The translations under genes and the position numbers were made by a program. Shown piece after piece: positions 41,351-50,861 of a DNA stretch of 59,227 nucleotides. Each line of letters starts with the position of its first letter. Positions within the stretch are counted from its first letter, which is position 1. The stretch is taken from the NCBI GenBank assembly GCA_013349615.1, contig DUZJ01000011.1, positions 1 through 59,227 of the forward strand, read 5' to 3'. The notes below the pieces were generated by a model, which saw only the letters and a program-made list of their open reading frames with translations, made no database searches and was not told the DNA's origin. Origin of the DNA: Planctomycetota bacterium (lineage in GTDB: Bacteria > Planctomycetota > Phycisphaerae > Sedimentisphaerales > Anaerobacaceae).

Positions 41351-42811
41351 TCAGACTTTCTCTGGTACCACGAACGGCTCGCGATAGTTGCGCTTGACAA
41401 GCATATTCGCCCAGTCACTTTTCTCGCCGACAAACTTTTCGGTTCGGGGATCCATCGTCAGCATCGGTCCCATGGTGATGGGCTCTTTGGCAAGATCGAC
41501 CTCGTTGGCATTCAAGTGCTCAAGCATGCGGTCGAATGCGTCCTTTAGAACAGCGTTATCGCCAATAGCTTGCTTGATTTCGTCGGCGGACATCTTTTTG
41601 CCCAGCAGGTATGAGATGTTGCCCATGTGGCAAAGGGCGCTGGATAGGTGTCCTTTTTCGATATCGGCGTTTAGATCGCTGACCTTATGGCTTCGGACGG
41701 CCTTGATGAAGTTGGCGTAGTGTCCGCCACCGCCGCCGCCCTTGAACTGTTTTACCTTCTTGTCGTTATTGTCGTATATCCAGCCGCCGCCGCCGCCACC
41801 GACGAAGTAGCCATTCTCACATTCAACCACCATTCCGATGCGGGTGCCCCTGTAGTGGTCCATTGACGTCTCGCCCTTCTTGCGGGGCAGGCCACGAACC
41901 TCGAAAATGAGTGGAGCGGGCTTGTAATCGAGGTACACAATCTGCGTGTTGCCCGTTTCGCCTGCATCTCCGACGGCGAACCGTCCTCCGATGCTGATGA
42001 CACGCGGGGCGAGCTTCGGGTCGCCCAGGGCCCAGCGGGCAAGGTCCATTTCGTGAATGCCCTGGTTGCCGAGGTCGCCATTGCCGGTGTTCCAGACCCA
42101 GTGCCATTTGTAGTGCAACTGCTTTCTTCGCAGCGGCTTCATCTCAGCCGGTCCGCACCATAGATTATAGTCCACACCCTCCGGAACCGTATTCGGTCCA
42201 TTTGTCCCGTGAACAATCCCATTTCCACTAAAGCGGGGCTTGTAGCAAAAACCACGTGAAACTTTGATTTTGCCGATGTTGCCTCGGCGTATGTACTCGA
42301 ACACTTCAATCAGTCCTTCGTCGGAGCGTTTCTGTGTGCCGGTTTGTACAATGCGGTTGTATTTTCTTGCGGCCTCGACCACCTTGCGGCCTTCCCAGAC
42401 GTTATGTGAGACCGGCTTTTCACAATACATATCCTTGCCCGCCTGGCAGGCCCATATTGTTACCAGCGAATGCCAGTGGTTAGGTGTCGCGGTCGAAACG
42501 GCATCGATGCTCCTGTCGTCCAGCATTTTGCGAACGTCCATATAGGTTTTGAGCTTGGCGTTGTTTTTCTTCTCAAAGTCCCTTGCCTTTTTCTGAACGT
42601 GGGCCTTGTCTGCATCGCAAATCGCGACAACACGGACGCCGGGGAGCTTGTTGAAGTTACCAATGTGGCCTCCGCCCTGGCCTCCGACACCAATGACTCC
42701 CACACGAATGTCGTTGTTCGCCCCGAGCACACGGGCATACGGGACCAACGCTAACGATGCACCGACGGCCATCGAACTTTTGAAAAAATCACGACGAGTA
42801 AATTTACTCAT
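41351..42811 (-). CDS. Tat-exported Gfo/Idh/MocA-family oxidoreductase
   Basis: In the 486 residues, Tat signal FTRRDFFKSSM is followed by a Rossmann fold GVIGVGGQGGGH. The cofactor-shell motif is CEKPVSHN, with Lys in EKP. The C-terminal beta-sheet domain is Gly-rich (CENGYFVGGGGGG). Such periplasmic members act on sugars, though many lack proven substrates. A promoter lies just after the upstream gene. It may work with the isomerase-like neighbour in sugar metabolism. Confidence 0.9.
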   Translation of the reverse strand: MSKFTRRDFFKSSMAVGASLALVPYARVLGANNDIRVGVIGVGGQGGGHIGNFNKLPGVRVVAICDADKAHVQKKARDFEKKNNAKLKTYMDVRKMLDDRSIDAVSTATPNHWHSLVTIWACQAGKDMYCEKPVSHNVWEGRKVVEAARKYNRIVQTGTQKRSDEGLIEVFEYIRRGNIGKIKVSRGFCYKPRFSGNGIVHGTNGPNTVPEGVDYNLWCGPAEMKPLRRKQLHYKWHWVWNTGNGDLGNQGIHEMDLARWALGDPKLAPRVISIGGRFAVGDAGETGNTQIVYLDYKPAPLIFEVRGLPRKKGETSMDHYRGTRIGMVVECENGYFVGGGGGGWIYDNNDKKVKQFKGGGGGGHYANFIKAVRSHKVSDLNADIEKGHLSSALCHMGNISYLLGKKMSADEIKQAIGDNAVLKDAFDRMLEHLNANEVDLAKEPITMGPMLTMDPRTEKFVGEKSDWANMLVKRNYREPFVVPEKV

Positions 42812-42859
42812 AATGCTTCCCTTCCTTTCGTTTATTAAATTTTTACAATAGTCTTATCT

Positions 42860-42888
42860 AGGATACCTTAGAATCGGTTCCTTGTCAA
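42860..42888 (-). promoter_or_regulatory. Promoter of the oxidoreductase gene
   Basis: Minus-strand TTGACA (42883-42888) and TATCCT (42860-42865) are 17 bp apart, starting directly after the stop codon of the upstream gene. The oxidoreductase therefore has its own start of transcription. Confidence 0.65.
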
Positions 42889-44688
42889 CTATTTTGCCGG
42901 TTTTATTGCAGCATACTCGCGGTAATGTTCGGCCACTTTTGCCTGCTTTTCATCACCTTTATGGAAATACAGCCGATAGCGGAACGTTAAACTCTTACCG
43001 TCCGGGATTGTAATATCTCCTGTACCCTTTGGCTTGCCCTCAAAGTTGTGCACGCCGAAGGGATTGGCCGCAAACAGTCCGTAGGTGCGAACGTGCCACC
43101 ACGTCGGATGTTTCGGATTAGTGGGATGGTCGAAAATGGCCACGCCTACGATTTGGCCCTCTACCGGGCCAAAGTAGTCGCACCAGGCCGCACGCTTGCC
43201 CCAGGCAGCGCCGTCACGATTACCTTCACTGTTAATAATATGTCCCTTACCGACTTTGCCGTCCACCCGCATCGTAGGCGCCAGCCGTATCGCCATCGAA
43301 CCTTCCTTGGTATCACCCATAACGACCTTGCCATGCGAGGCGTGGATGGTTATCTCGAAGTCCATTATTTGCCCGTCCGGGCGATTGTAGAATCTATGCG
43401 TTCGGGTGTCCGTGCAGATGACTTTCCCGTCGCGTGCAACCCATTTGTTGCGTGACTGAATTATACCAACCTTCCGACCGGAGGAAATCTGGACGAATTT
43501 GTCGTGGACGATTTTGCCGGACCTGCTGCCCTCGCTCCAGAAATCAACGCCATTCACTTCTCCGTGGGTAAACCACAAAGAGCGGTGATGGCGATGGTCT
43601 TGCGTTTCGTCCTTGCCCTCCTTCATAGGCCAGTGGCGAATAATTGGTACACCGGTCGGGCCAATCACGGGATAGAAGAACGGCCTGGGCACATCCTGGT
43701 AATTGTATTCCGTAAACAGCTTACCATTGATTTCAACTCTCAGCTTCTTGTCAACATCGTTAATCCTGACGTTTCGCGTAATTGCTCCGACCGCCTGTGC
43801 CTTTGCAATCATCCGCCCAAAAACCTGCCGCTGCTCGATGAGCGCCTTGATGCGGTCTTTTGGTTTGGTGCGGGCCTCAAGAAGAATCCAGCCGGCGTAG
43901 TCCATCCCCACCAACAGGTTCATCAGCTCCTGATAGGGGTAGCTGCCGATGTTTAGCTCACGGATGTGCACGGTGTCACCGAAGCGGTCCTTGACAAGGT
44001 CGAAGTTGTGTTCCAGCCCATCGCCCTGCAGGTCCTGCGAGTTACAGTTCCAGCAGACGCCGACGTTGGGATTGTCGGCCACGTCCATAATCCCTTTGAT
44101 AATGGGCAGTGGCGAGCATCCGCCGTGGACCTCCAGGCGAATTTTCTGGCCGAAGTCGGCACCGAACCTGCCCAGTTGATTGAGCGATGTGCCGATTTGC
44201 TCGATTGTCTTTTCGCGCGACACGTTCTTAGGCAGATCATTCGGCTTGACCTTCACGCCGGTGCCGCCAACATCGCGGCTAAGCCTGATGTACTGCTTTG
44301 CCCCTTCGATGTCTCTGGCGAGCCTTGCAGGGTCAGCGTGGTGGAATGCGAAGTTGGTGCCCAAACCCACGAGCGTAACGCCGCTGTTGTCGAAGCGTTT
44401 CTTCACATCCCGCCGTTGTTGAGTGTTGAGGCCCGATTCGACGTTATGCGCATGCTGGGTCCGCAGCTCAACACCCAGGACCCCTGTCCTTTCACAGTTG
44501 GCTATCAGTGTCGGGAGGTCCCAGTCTCTGCCCCACTGGTAGGTAACCAGACCAAATCTCATCCCGGAACCCGGCTTTTCGGCAGCCACCGTCAGCACTT
44601 TGCCCAGCGGCCCGGCAGTAATCGCAGCGGCACCAAGGCACATCGACTGCTTGAGAAAATCCCGGCGTGTGTTACGAATTGTACTCAT
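42889..44688 (-). CDS. Fusion of xylose-isomerase-like TIM barrel and PmoA-like (DUF6807) domain
   Basis: The 599 residues have a Tat signal (NTRRDFLKQSM). A sugar-phosphate isomerase/epimerase-type barrel covers about 40-300, with metal-type residues in RLEVHGGCSPLP, VGVCWNCNSQD and WILLEARTK. From about 300 to 590 there is a beta-rich domain of the family listed as PmoA/DUF6807, with the hallmark QDHRHHRSLWFTHGEVNG. The second family is usually a stand-alone protein of unknown role. Fusion suggests that it acts on the same sugar as the barrel. Substrate unknown. Confidence 0.85.
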   Translation of the reverse strand: MSTIRNTRRDFLKQSMCLGAAAITAGPLGKVLTVAAEKPGSGMRFGLVTYQWGRDWDLPTLIANCERTGVLGVELRTQHAHNVESGLNTQQRRDVKKRFDNSGVTLVGLGTNFAFHHADPARLARDIEGAKQYIRLSRDVGGTGVKVKPNDLPKNVSREKTIEQIGTSLNQLGRFGADFGQKIRLEVHGGCSPLPIIKGIMDVADNPNVGVCWNCNSQDLQGDGLEHNFDLVKDRFGDTVHIRELNIGSYPYQELMNLLVGMDYAGWILLEARTKPKDRIKALIEQRQVFGRMIAKAQAVGAITRNVRINDVDKKLRVEINGKLFTEYNYQDVPRPFFYPVIGPTGVPIIRHWPMKEGKDETQDHRHHRSLWFTHGEVNGVDFWSEGSRSGKIVHDKFVQISSGRKVGIIQSRNKWVARDGKVICTDTRTHRFYNRPDGQIMDFEITIHASHGKVVMGDTKEGSMAIRLAPTMRVDGKVGKGHIINSEGNRDGAAWGKRAAWCDYFGPVEGQIVGVAIFDHPTNPKHPTWWHVRTYGLFAANPFGVHNFEGKPKGTGDITIPDGKSLTFRYRLYFHKGDEKQAKVAEHYREYAAIKPAK

Positions 44689-44805
44689 CTTTGTCCCTTT
44701 CGGTTAAGGCTATGTTGTCAGGAATCAAGTTTTTGGATATTTTCCTGAAAGCATTGAAACTAAATTTTTAGCCCATCCTCACATAATTGGCTCGATTAAA
44801 ACAAT

Positions 44806-44834
44806 ATTATCTATACCTTAAGCCGCTATGTCAA
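44806..44834 (-). promoter_or_regulatory. Promoter of the isomerase/PmoA-like fusion gene
   Basis: Minus-strand TTGACA (44829-44834) and GATAAT (44806-44811) are exactly 17 bp apart. This predicts a leader of about 110 nt before the start at 44688. Confidence 0.65.
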
Positions 44835-44984
44835 GAGAATTCAGGAAAAATTTGAGACAGTCCTGCTGAAAAAAAATGGGCTTTTGCTGCGTTTCGAGCG
44901 AAGCCGAGAAATCTATTAAAAAATAAGCCTCACTCCGCAGCCGCGGCCCGCCATAAAATCTTCGCCCCCGTTTGTAAATCGCGA

Positions 44985-45593
44985 TTACATGCCTTCCAGT
45001 TTAATCGATACAAGAACCTTCCTGCATGTGCAGTGATTTCCCAAGTGGCATAAAGCAAGTTCGGAAGCGGCAAAGCTCGCCGGCAGCGCGTGGTTTTCTA
45101 TTTGGCCATAACCGATTGTTATATGAGGGAAAAAATTCTCGAAACTTACCTTTTCCCGATAGTTCTTAATCCACAGCAAAGTCGATTCCGCAACCTCCTC
45201 GCCGCCACATATCATATCTTCGGTTACGTCGCTGCTAAAGACAGCCGAGAGTTTGTCGCAAACCATTTCATGGAGTGACTGAAGCTGCTTCGTTTTTTCC
45301 ACCTCATAGACAGAGACTTTTTCGCCTTTCGAATTTCCTGAAGTCCGGACACCAACGACTTTCAAATCCGGCAGTGAGGTTTCTGTTGCGATTTTCTCTA
45401 AAACTTTCCCGATAGCCGTGATGTTCCCTTCTTCAATACAGCCCATAGCCAGTGAAATGTGCGGCAGGCAATTCTCCTTATTCAGCTCAATTTTTGTTCC
45501 GAATCTTTTCACTAATTCAGCGTTTATTTTAATCGCCCGAGCCGTCATCGCCTCGTCCGGCAGTAACACAACATCAACCGCTATTCTGCTCAT
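44985..45593 (-). CDS. 2H phosphoesterase-like protein (2'-5' RNA ligase fold)
   Basis: The 202 residues have the two defining motifs H45-x-S in LPHISLAMG and H157-x-T in FPHITIGYG. These form the bipartite active site of the 2H superfamily, which hydrolyses or joins 2'-5' and 2',3'-cyclic phosphodiester bonds. It is the last gene of a nupC-cupin-symporter unit (39 bp after the symporter), so it may act on nucleotides taken up by the operon. That is inference. Confidence 0.8.
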   Translation of the reverse strand: MSRIAVDVVLLPDEAMTARAIKINAELVKRFGTKIELNKENCLPHISLAMGCIEEGNITAIGKVLEKIATETSLPDLKVVGVRTSGNSKGEKVSVYEVEKTKQLQSLHEMVCDKLSAVFSSDVTEDMICGGEEVAESTLLWIKNYREKVSFENFFPHITIGYGQIENHALPASFAASELALCHLGNHCTCRKVLVSIKLEGM

Positions 45594-45631
45594 ATTTCTC
45601 CGGCCTCAAAATTCTTAATCCCATATTGAAA

Positions 45632-47107
45632 TCATTTTCCGGCAGTAATTTCTCCGACAACTTCCTCATATTGCCTTAATACTTTCTGGTTTTTCTGTCC
45701 GGCGACAATGTTGACTAAAAAAATCGTCAGACAATTAGCAATAAAGCCGGGAACGATTTCATACATATATTCGCCCAATCCGACCTGCTTCCATACTACA
45801 AGAACCACCGTGCCCATCACCATCCCCGCCAAAGCTGCCTGCCAGCTTGTCTTTCGGGAGAACAAGGCGAAGAGTATCAAGGGTCCAAAAGCCGCCCCGA
45901 AGCCGCCCCATGCATAAGCCACTATTTTCAAGATGGTCTCGCCGCGAGGCAGGGCCAGAATCAACGCTATCACTGAAATTATGATTACGCAGATTCTGCC
46001 CACCAAGATGATTTCTTTCTCCGTTGCGTTTTTCTTTATCGCCTTCCGGTAGAAGTCTTCGGTCAATGCCGACGAGGAAACAAGAAGCTGTGAATCTATG
46101 GTTGACATAATTGCGGATAAAATGGCGGCCAGCATTATCCCTCCCAACCACGGGTGGCACACCTGCCTAATCATATAAATAAAGACCTTCTCATGCTCGC
46201 CTTCTTCGACAGCCAAATTTTCAAACATGCCAATCCCAACGAAGCCGATAATGACCGCCCCGGTCAAGGACAGAAATACCCAAACGATAGCTATCGTCAT
46301 CGATTCGGGCAATTTACTCACCGACTTGACACTCATAAACCGGGCCAGTATATGGGGCTGTCCGAAATAGCCCAGGCCCCACGCCATCGCAGAAATAATC
46401 GCCAACAGCCCGACTGTCCCTTTTGCCGGCAGCAGACAAGTCGATATCTCTTTAAATTTCATTGCCTGGCTTATGGCCTCGGCTCCTCCTACTCTCACAT
46501 AGGCAACTGCCGGGACAATTATCAAAGCCAGAACCATAAGCGCACCCTGGAACAAATCGGTCCAGCACACGGCAAGAAATCCGCCCAAAAAAGTGTAGGC
46601 GATTATTATCCCGCCCCCGACGATTACGGCTGTCCTGTACTGAATGCCGAAAGTAGATTCAAAGAGTTTGCCCGTGGCCATAAGTCCGCTTGAGGCGTAT
46701 ATAGTGAAGAATATCAAAATGATAATCGCCGAAACCACCCTCAAAAGGCCTGTCGGGTCACCGAAACGCTGCTCAAAAAAACAAGGCAGCGTTATCGAAT
46801 CTGTCTTTTGCGTATAAACTCTCAGCCTGCTTGACACCAGCTTCCAGTTCAGGACCGTTCCCAGAAACAACCCTATCGGTATCCAGACCTTCCCCATCCC
46901 ATACGCATAAATTGCTCCCGGCAGAGCCATCAGCAGCCAGCCGCTCATATCGCTGGCCTGCGCGGAAAGTGCCGTCACCCACGCCCCCATACCACGACCA
47001 CCAAGCAGATAGTCCTCTATGCTCACCGACCTTCGATAAAAATAAAAGCCAATGCCAAGCAGCAATACAAAATAAACAATAAATGTAACCAACGTCGGAA
47101 TCGACAT
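45632..47107 (-). CDS. Sodium:solute symporter (PutP-like)
   Basis: The 491-residue SSS-family transporter uses the Na+ gradient to import small solutes. About 13 membrane segments are seen. Family features are YLLGGRGMGAWVTALSAQASDMSGWLL (read in parts), AYTFLGGFLAVCWTDLFQG and the SAIMSTIDSQLLVSSSAL region. The family resembles proline symporters, but the substrate is not determined by sequence. It is third in the nupC-cupin-symporter-2H unit. Confidence 0.9.
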   Translation of the reverse strand: MSIPTLVTFIVYFVLLLGIGFYFYRRSVSIEDYLLGGRGMGAWVTALSAQASDMSGWLLMALPGAIYAYGMGKVWIPIGLFLGTVLNWKLVSSRLRVYTQKTDSITLPCFFEQRFGDPTGLLRVVSAIIILIFFTIYASSGLMATGKLFESTFGIQYRTAVIVGGGIIIAYTFLGGFLAVCWTDLFQGALMVLALIIVPAVAYVRVGGAEAISQAMKFKEISTCLLPAKGTVGLLAIISAMAWGLGYFGQPHILARFMSVKSVSKLPESMTIAIVWVFLSLTGAVIIGFVGIGMFENLAVEEGEHEKVFIYMIRQVCHPWLGGIMLAAILSAIMSTIDSQLLVSSSALTEDFYRKAIKKNATEKEIILVGRICVIIISVIALILALPRGETILKIVAYAWGGFGAAFGPLILFALFSRKTSWQAALAGMVMGTVVLVVWKQVGLGEYMYEIVPGFIANCLTIFLVNIVAGQKNQKVLRQYEEVVGEITAGK

Positions 47108-47151
47108 AGAAGGACAAATCCTAAATGCTAAATATTATGAACCAAATGCTT

Positions 47152-47517
47152 TCAACTATCGAAAACATCCTCGTCCTCTTTTCGCCACGCGGGGTCCACG
47201 ATGCACAAAAATATCAAATCAGAGTTTCCCATATTTTCGATATATTGCGTCGAGTGCGGCCGAATATAAACAGCACAATCGGAATTAACTTCGAAAGATT
47301 CTTTATCTATGTGCATCAAACCATGTCCAGCCATAACGTAGTAAACTTCGGAAGATTTGAGTCTATGTGGTTTAGTTGCCTGGCCGGGCGGGACCTTTGC
47401 ATGAGCCAGGCTGTAACGAATCAGCACATCCGCTTTTTCAGGGTGCAAAAGCTCACGTAAAATTGAACCATCGCCAGCGACAAGTTCTTTGCTGTCCTTC
47501 AAGTGTGTTACGGACAT
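47152..47517 (-). CDS. Cupin-fold protein
   Basis: The 121-residue small beta-barrel has the first cupin motif around KPHRLKSSEVYYVMAGHGLMHID (read in parts), with His and Glu metal ligands, and the second around VYIRPHSTQYIEN. It starts 2 bp after the nupC-like stop, so it is coupled. It may bind a metal or small molecule such as the transported solute. Confidence 0.85.
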   Translation of the reverse strand: MSVTHLKDSKELVAGDGSILRELLHPEKADVLIRYSLAHAKVPPGQATKPHRLKSSEVYYVMAGHGLMHIDKESFEVNSDCAVYIRPHSTQYIENMGNSDLIFLCIVDPAWRKEDEDVFDS

Positions 47518-47519
47518 AA

Positions 47520-48827
47520 TCAGTCTCCGAATAGAATTGATGCCTTGCCTTCTGTAAAGAATGTTCCAGCAACACAGGCGGTCATAAGACAGGCCAATGT
47601 TGCCGCTGCCAGCGCTCGTAGCGCGACGGCGGCTATATTGCGTGTTTTATCCGGAGCCAAGGCGCTAATACCGCCGACAAAAATAGCCATTGAGGCAAGA
47701 TGAGCAAAGCCACATAAAGCGTAGGTGGTAATCACAGCCGAACGTCTATGCTGCAATAAATTTTGCTCTAAAGCAACTGCTAAATCCTTATAAGCAACGA
47801 CTTCGGTAACAATCACACGCTCGCCGATAATTTTGGAAACCTCTCCTGCATCGGAGACAGGCACACCAAGAATTATCGTCAACGGGTAAAAGATGTAACC
47901 ACAGATTGTCTTCAAAGAGAGTTCCGTCTCAAGGCCAAAAATCCAGGTACCCAAAGCAGAAACAAACAAATCAACGAGTGCAACCAGACCCAATACCGCT
48001 ATAAGCAGCGCCACTATCCCGACAATCATCTTAACGCCGGCATTCGCCCCGTTAATAATCGCTTCAAAAAGGGTGCTCTCCTTTTCATAAAATGGGCGAA
48101 CGTGTATTCCCAGAGTTTCGGGCTTATCTTTCTCAGGGAAGACAATTTTCGACATAACAAGCGCCGCCGGAGCCGACAGCAAAGATGCCGAGACCAAATG
48201 ACCGGCGATTGTGGGAAATTGCGCTTTCAAACCAAAGACATAAAGAGCAAGAACATTGGAAGCAACCGTAGCCATCCCGGCAGTCAGAATAGTGCAAAGC
48301 TCAGATTGCGTCATCCGGCCAAGATACGGCTTGACAGTCAGTGCCGATTCAATGCCTACAAAAATATTGCTGGCAGCAACTAAAGATTCTGCGCCGGACA
48401 CCCTCATGAACTTTGTAAATACATAGGCAAAGGCCCTGATAATCAGTGGCATTATCCTGAAATAGTACAAAATCGCAATCAGGGCCGAGAAGAAAATGAT
48501 AGTAGGAAACGCTTGAAAAGCTAAAATAAAACCCAGTGACTCTTCTCCCACTTCGCTTGTCTGGCCTGGCGCAAGCGCGAGTCTACCAAAAACGAACTTG
48601 GCCCCGGCCGAGGCCGAATCAAGAACCTTGATTACCACGTTATTGACAAATGAAAATAAATTTGAACCGACGGGAACAATGAAAATAAAAACACCGATTA
48701 TTATTTGCAGGCCAATCCCCCAGATAATAACCCTGAAGTTCATACTCTTTTTGTCGGCCGACAAAAGCCACGCAAAGCCGATTAAAATAAATATCCCCGC
48801 GAAACTGATAAGATTATAGACATCCAT
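47520..48827 (-). CDS. Concentrative nucleoside transporter (NupC-like)
   Basis: The 435-residue CNT-family permease imports nucleosides with H+ or Na+. There are about ten membrane segments. SLGFILAFQAFPTIIFFSALI, VFVGIESALTVKPYLGRM (FVGIESAL in part) and LTAGMATVASNVLALYV are typical. The end has TYALCGFAHLASMAIFVGG. It leads the four-gene unit with cupin, symporter and 2H protein, which points to nucleoside uptake. Confidence 0.92.
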   Translation of the reverse strand: MDVYNLISFAGIFILIGFAWLLSADKKSMNFRVIIWGIGLQIIIGVFIFIVPVGSNLFSFVNNVVIKVLDSASAGAKFVFGRLALAPGQTSEVGEESLGFILAFQAFPTIIFFSALIAILYYFRIMPLIIRAFAYVFTKFMRVSGAESLVAASNIFVGIESALTVKPYLGRMTQSELCTILTAGMATVASNVLALYVFGLKAQFPTIAGHLVSASLLSAPAALVMSKIVFPEKDKPETLGIHVRPFYEKESTLFEAIINGANAGVKMIVGIVALLIAVLGLVALVDLFVSALGTWIFGLETELSLKTICGYIFYPLTIILGVPVSDAGEVSKIIGERVIVTEVVAYKDLAVALEQNLLQHRRSAVITTYALCGFAHLASMAIFVGGISALAPDKTRNIAAVALRALAAATLACLMTACVAGTFFTEGKASILFGD

Positions 48828-48846
48828 ATCTAACTCACCACACTTG

Positions 48847-48885
48847 CCCCCGCCGTTTTGCTTCGCAAAAACGAAGCAGCGGGGG
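48847..48885 (-). other. Compound hairpin upstream of nupC
   Basis: Inner arms tgcttcg (48859-48865) and cgaagca (48872-48878) and outer arms cccccgc (48847-48853) and gcggggg (48879-48885) flank a small bulge. It lies between DUF72 and nupC, both minus-strand. No T-run follows, so it is not a clear terminator. It may be a dispersed repeat. Confidence 0.5.
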
Positions 48886-48930
48886 GAATCCCGCCCTACT
48901 GTCGGCCTCCGGCGGAAAGCAATCTCATGT

Positions 48931-49809
48931 TTAATCCCAAAATTTCTTTTGGGGATTCTCTGTTCTCAAGGCAATCTTTGCCAGATTCGGATAAGTTTTC
49001 AAAAGACCTTCAGGAACAAGCTGCTTTTCGCCGCCAAGCAAAGCCTTCAACTCGATAGCATTGGCAAGCTCAGCACCTCGATAATGGTTGTTAGCGATAA
49101 TTGTAAGTGTCTCAAAGGCATTAGCCAACCTATCGATTCTTTTCTTTATACCAGCAAGTTCATCGCCGCTGTAATAGTAATCGTAAGTTTCGTCTCTGGA
49201 AGCTTTGCTGAACCATTTTTCTTCATTTCTGCCGTGCATCCTAAAATAGCCGTTTTTGCCGACAGTGCAATGCTGCATATCGAATGAATTGTAAGTAGTT
49301 GGGTAATCAAGGTTGCAGACCGAAACGCCAAGCTCTTCCAGGAACCGCAAAGCATCTTTTTCCTGCCACGATTTATGCCTTACCTCCACCGCCAGAGCGA
49401 AGGCATCGGAGAAGCTCTTTACAATCTGTGACAAATGCTGTCGGCTATCTTTGCAATCAGCAAAGTCGTATCTGAATTGAACTAATAAATGCCGCAGCCT
49501 GTCTGCTTCGAGCAGAGGCCCAAAACCCGTGTGAAACTGCTTTACGATTTCAGCATCGATATTACCTTCATGAGTAAAGTCTCGATGCAGCTTTGCTGTA
49601 AAAAAGAACCCTGCTTTTTTTGAGGTTTTTTGCAGCCACGATTTTGTGGTTTTCTCAGATGGCGGTCGGTAAAAAGTGCCGTTAATTTCAATACAATCGA
49701 CGAACCTGCTTACGTATTCAAGCTGGTCGACCCCCGGCTCTGTATATACAATCGGCTTCCAGTCCGGATAGGACCAGCCCGCTATTCCTACGTAAACCTT
49801 ACCTGCCAT
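48931..49809 (-). CDS. DUF72 family protein
   Basis: The 292-residue TIM-barrel-like protein has the family opening KVYVGIAGWSYPDWK and features EINGTFYRPPSEKT, FFFTAKLHRDFTHEG and YFRMHGRNEEKWFS. Function is unknown; archaeal and bacterial homologues are common. ATG at 49809 is preferred because the 16 codons upstream come from an interspersed repeat-like stretch (49810-49857). Confidence 0.9.
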   Translation of the reverse strand: MAGKVYVGIAGWSYPDWKPIVYTEPGVDQLEYVSRFVDCIEINGTFYRPPSEKTTKSWLQKTSKKAGFFFTAKLHRDFTHEGNIDAEIVKQFHTGFGPLLEADRLRHLLVQFRYDFADCKDSRQHLSQIVKSFSDAFALAVEVRHKSWQEKDALRFLEELGVSVCNLDYPTTYNSFDMQHCTVGKNGYFRMHGRNEEKWFSKASRDETYDYYYSGDELAGIKKRIDRLANAFETLTIIANNHYRGAELANAIELKALLGGEKQLVPEGLLKTYPNLAKIALRTENPQKKFWD

Positions 49810-49819
49810 TTGTCGTCCC

Positions 49820-49857
49820 TGCGCAGCATTGTCATCCCTGCGAAAGTGGGGACCCAA
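49820..49857. repeat. Interspersed repeat (cattgtcatccctgcgaaagtggggacccaaaa type)
   Basis: The words tcatccctgcgaaagtgggg resemble short palindromic repeats of the cctgcgaaagcagg type. It provides a false N-terminal extension to the DUF72 gene. Confidence 0.55.
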
Positions 49858-49925
49858 AATATTCAGCTCCCAAATTTGTTGGTGGTTGGTTTAGATATCG
49901 CCGGCACAGCTAAGCAGTACGAATA

Positions 49926-50750
49926 CTATTCTCCGAGATGCCGGATGACGCCGTATTTCCGGAGTACAACCAAATCCGCCTTTTTGGCCGGCTGGTCCTC
50001 TTTGACCTTGTAATTAACGTCCATAACTTCAATAAACTCCGCTGTATACTCCTTTAACACGCCGCAATATTCAAATATTTTATCGCCTTTAATCAGCTCA
50101 AGCACAACCCTGTTGCCGATATATCTTTCCAGTAAAGGCTCGTAGGAAGTCCCCATCGAACCCATCAATCCCTGCTTCATCTGCGAAACATATTTATCCT
50201 GAGAACTCAGCACCGCACCGGCTGGAGTGGCCTTCTTGGCCTGACTCATTAACAGATTTACCACCTCCATCACCGAATCTCTTACCGTTTTGAAAAGATT
50301 TCCTGTTTTCCTTTTTAGCCTTCGAAGCACTGTTGGATGATAGGTCATTTTTAGTTTTTTCTCCCTTTCTTTTTTATTGCGTTCACTTAACTCATCGTGG
50401 TAGCGAATCAAGGTCGCCATATTAGGATATTCATGCTTATACAGAATATAGCTCGTTTCATCATGGCCCTGTTCGTCTTCGTGCCTTGTCGGGTAAACAA
50501 ATTCCAGGCCGGTATTTTCCACCCTCAATTTGCCCCAGATTGTCTTGCCGGATGTTTCTTCCAGGGTTACCATGTTCTGCGCAAAATCCTTCAGACACTT
50601 ATCCCTGCTTATTCTTCTGATGAAGGCGGCCACAACCGTAGCCAGGATGATAAAAATTATAGTTATGGCTGTATAAGGTATACGTGGTGTAGTTTCAGTT
50701 TGAGCTAATATATTACCTATAGTTTCAGCTTCAGCTAATATATAAGGCAT
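49926..50750 (-). CDS. Membrane-anchored protein of unknown function
   Basis: The 274 residues have a membrane segment at about 26-44 and a cytoplasmic, mostly helical domain with a basic middle (KKEREKKLKMTYHPTVLRRLKRKTG, read in parts). A conserved-looking C terminus includes LLERYIGNRVVLEL and YTAEFIEVMDVNYKV. The first 16 residues contain a near-duplicate (ILAEAETIGN then ILAQTET), an in-frame direct repeat. No family is recognised. It follows umuC on the same strand. Confidence 0.7.
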   Translation of the reverse strand: MPYILAEAETIGNILAQTETTPRIPYTAITIIFIILATVVAAFIRRISRDKCLKDFAQNMVTLEETSGKTIWGKLRVENTGLEFVYPTRHEDEQGHDETSYILYKHEYPNMATLIRYHDELSERNKKEREKKLKMTYHPTVLRRLKRKTGNLFKTVRDSVMEVVNLLMSQAKKATPAGAVLSSQDKYVSQMKQGLMGSMGTSYEPLLERYIGNRVVLELIKGDKIFEYCGVLKEYTAEFIEVMDVNYKVKEDQPAKKADLVVLRKYGVIRHLGE

Positions 50751-50861
50751 AATAGACTCCTATTAAGATAATCTTCTCCCAGTCCACTTCCACTCCATTA
50801 GTACGACCATCGCAAAGTTCTCCACAACAACCCCAATGCCGGCTCAAAACACAAATTTAGA

